Shown here in pieces: positions 21,575-21,889 of a DNA stretch of 21,889 nt. A program made the position numbers and the translations under genes. Positions within the stretch are counted from its first letter, which is position 1; each line of letters opens with the position of its first letter. Under the pieces are notes generated by a model, which saw only the letters and a program-made list of their open reading frames with translations, was not told the origin of the DNA and made no database searches. The DNA is from a virus. The stretch covers positions 1 to 21,889 of IMG/VR virus record IMGVR_UViG_3300008517_000263, one strand, 5' to 3'.

Positions 21575-21889
21575 TTATTCGGTTGTAGTTATAAACCCTG
21601 CAGATTCCAAATCCTTTTTGCCTGAAGCGGATGTCTCAAGAATGAAGGTTGCACCATCTTCCTTCTTCCCTAGCTTGTCCGCCTTAGCATAGGCTAGCTT
21701 TGAAGCATCCAGATTGATAGCTTTGATAGCGTCTCTCCAGCTAACATCAGTTAGCAATAGGGACATACCGTTTTCACTCCTTCCCCAAACCTTATTCCCT
21801 ATTCCCCTAGTAGCTTCACCATTCCCCGATTTTACCTTGCCTGTGACTACCTTGTCTGCATGGTTAATTTCTACAACCCATTTCCACAC
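21575..21889 (-). CDS. Partial CDS, C-terminal 104 residues, unknown function
   Basis: The frame is open from the right edge to a TAA at 21575-21577, so its real start may lie outside the window; the GTG at the edge has no visible ribosome binding site. The visible part begins WKWVVEINHADKVVTG, with beta strands, then a helical part (SWRDAIKAINLDASKLAYAKADKLGKK shown here only as a pattern of Ala/Lys-rich helices) and a final strand ATFILETS. No cysteine, membrane or catalytic motif. I do not recognise it. It is convergent with the early genes and so belongs to another transcription unit. Confidence 0.55.
   Translation of the reverse strand: MWKWVVEINHADKVVTGKVKSGNGEATRGIGNKVWGRSENGMSLLLTDVSWRDAIKAINLDASKLAYAKADKLGKKEDGATFILETSASGKKDLESAGFITTTE

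Overview
This window looks like part of the genome of a tailed double-stranded DNA bacteriophage (Caudoviricetes), probably from an environmental or metagenomic source. It is AT-rich and tightly packed, with many gene junctions that overlap by one base (TAATG or TGATG). Most genes have strong GGAGG-type ribosome binding sites, and the promoters resemble bacterial sigma-70 sites, so the host is a bacterium. Nothing here identifies the host more precisely. There is no integrase, DNA polymerase, endolysin, tRNA, CRISPR array or insertion sequence in the window.

Layout: a divergent control region at about 19533-19762 splits the window. To its left, everything is on the minus strand and forms the packaging and virion module. 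In transcription order this is: small terminase (19532-19023), a possible 40-residue basic protein, large terminase, portal, a 2207-residue protein with an HExxH metalloprotease motif and membrane segments, scaffold, HK97-type major capsid protein, a probable decoration protein, a small head or tail beta protein, and small genes including a holin-like two-helix membrane protein. A fibre block follows: a C1q-like fibre, a 20-residue-repeat protein, an Ig-like protein and a 741-residue fibre or baseplate-like protein. The module ends with a coiled-coil protein and the cut start of a likely head-tail adaptor at base 1.

To the right of the control region are five small plus-strand genes (19763-21269), probably early or regulatory. 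Three carry paired-cysteine zinc-binding motifs, and one also has an AT-hook. A 305-base convergent gap rich in repeats and hairpins (21270-21574) separates them from a minus-strand gene cut by the right edge.

Regulation: several promoters share a CTTGACA -35 element. Two point left in tandem into the terminase operon, and the nearer one would start transcription at the first base of the small terminase start codon, giving a leaderless mRNA. One points right into the early genes. One with perfect consensus hexamers lies just upstream of the scaffold and capsid genes. One sits at the end of the 132-residue early gene and drives a zinc-ribbon gene through a structured leader. Long hairpins lie in two intercistronic gaps of the late operon.

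The least ordinary parts are the giant polyvalent protein between portal and scaffold, the zinc-finger plus AT-hook early protein, the leaderless terminase promoter, and the small basic reading frame bridging the two terminase genes. All functional calls are read from sequence by eye; no database search was possible.
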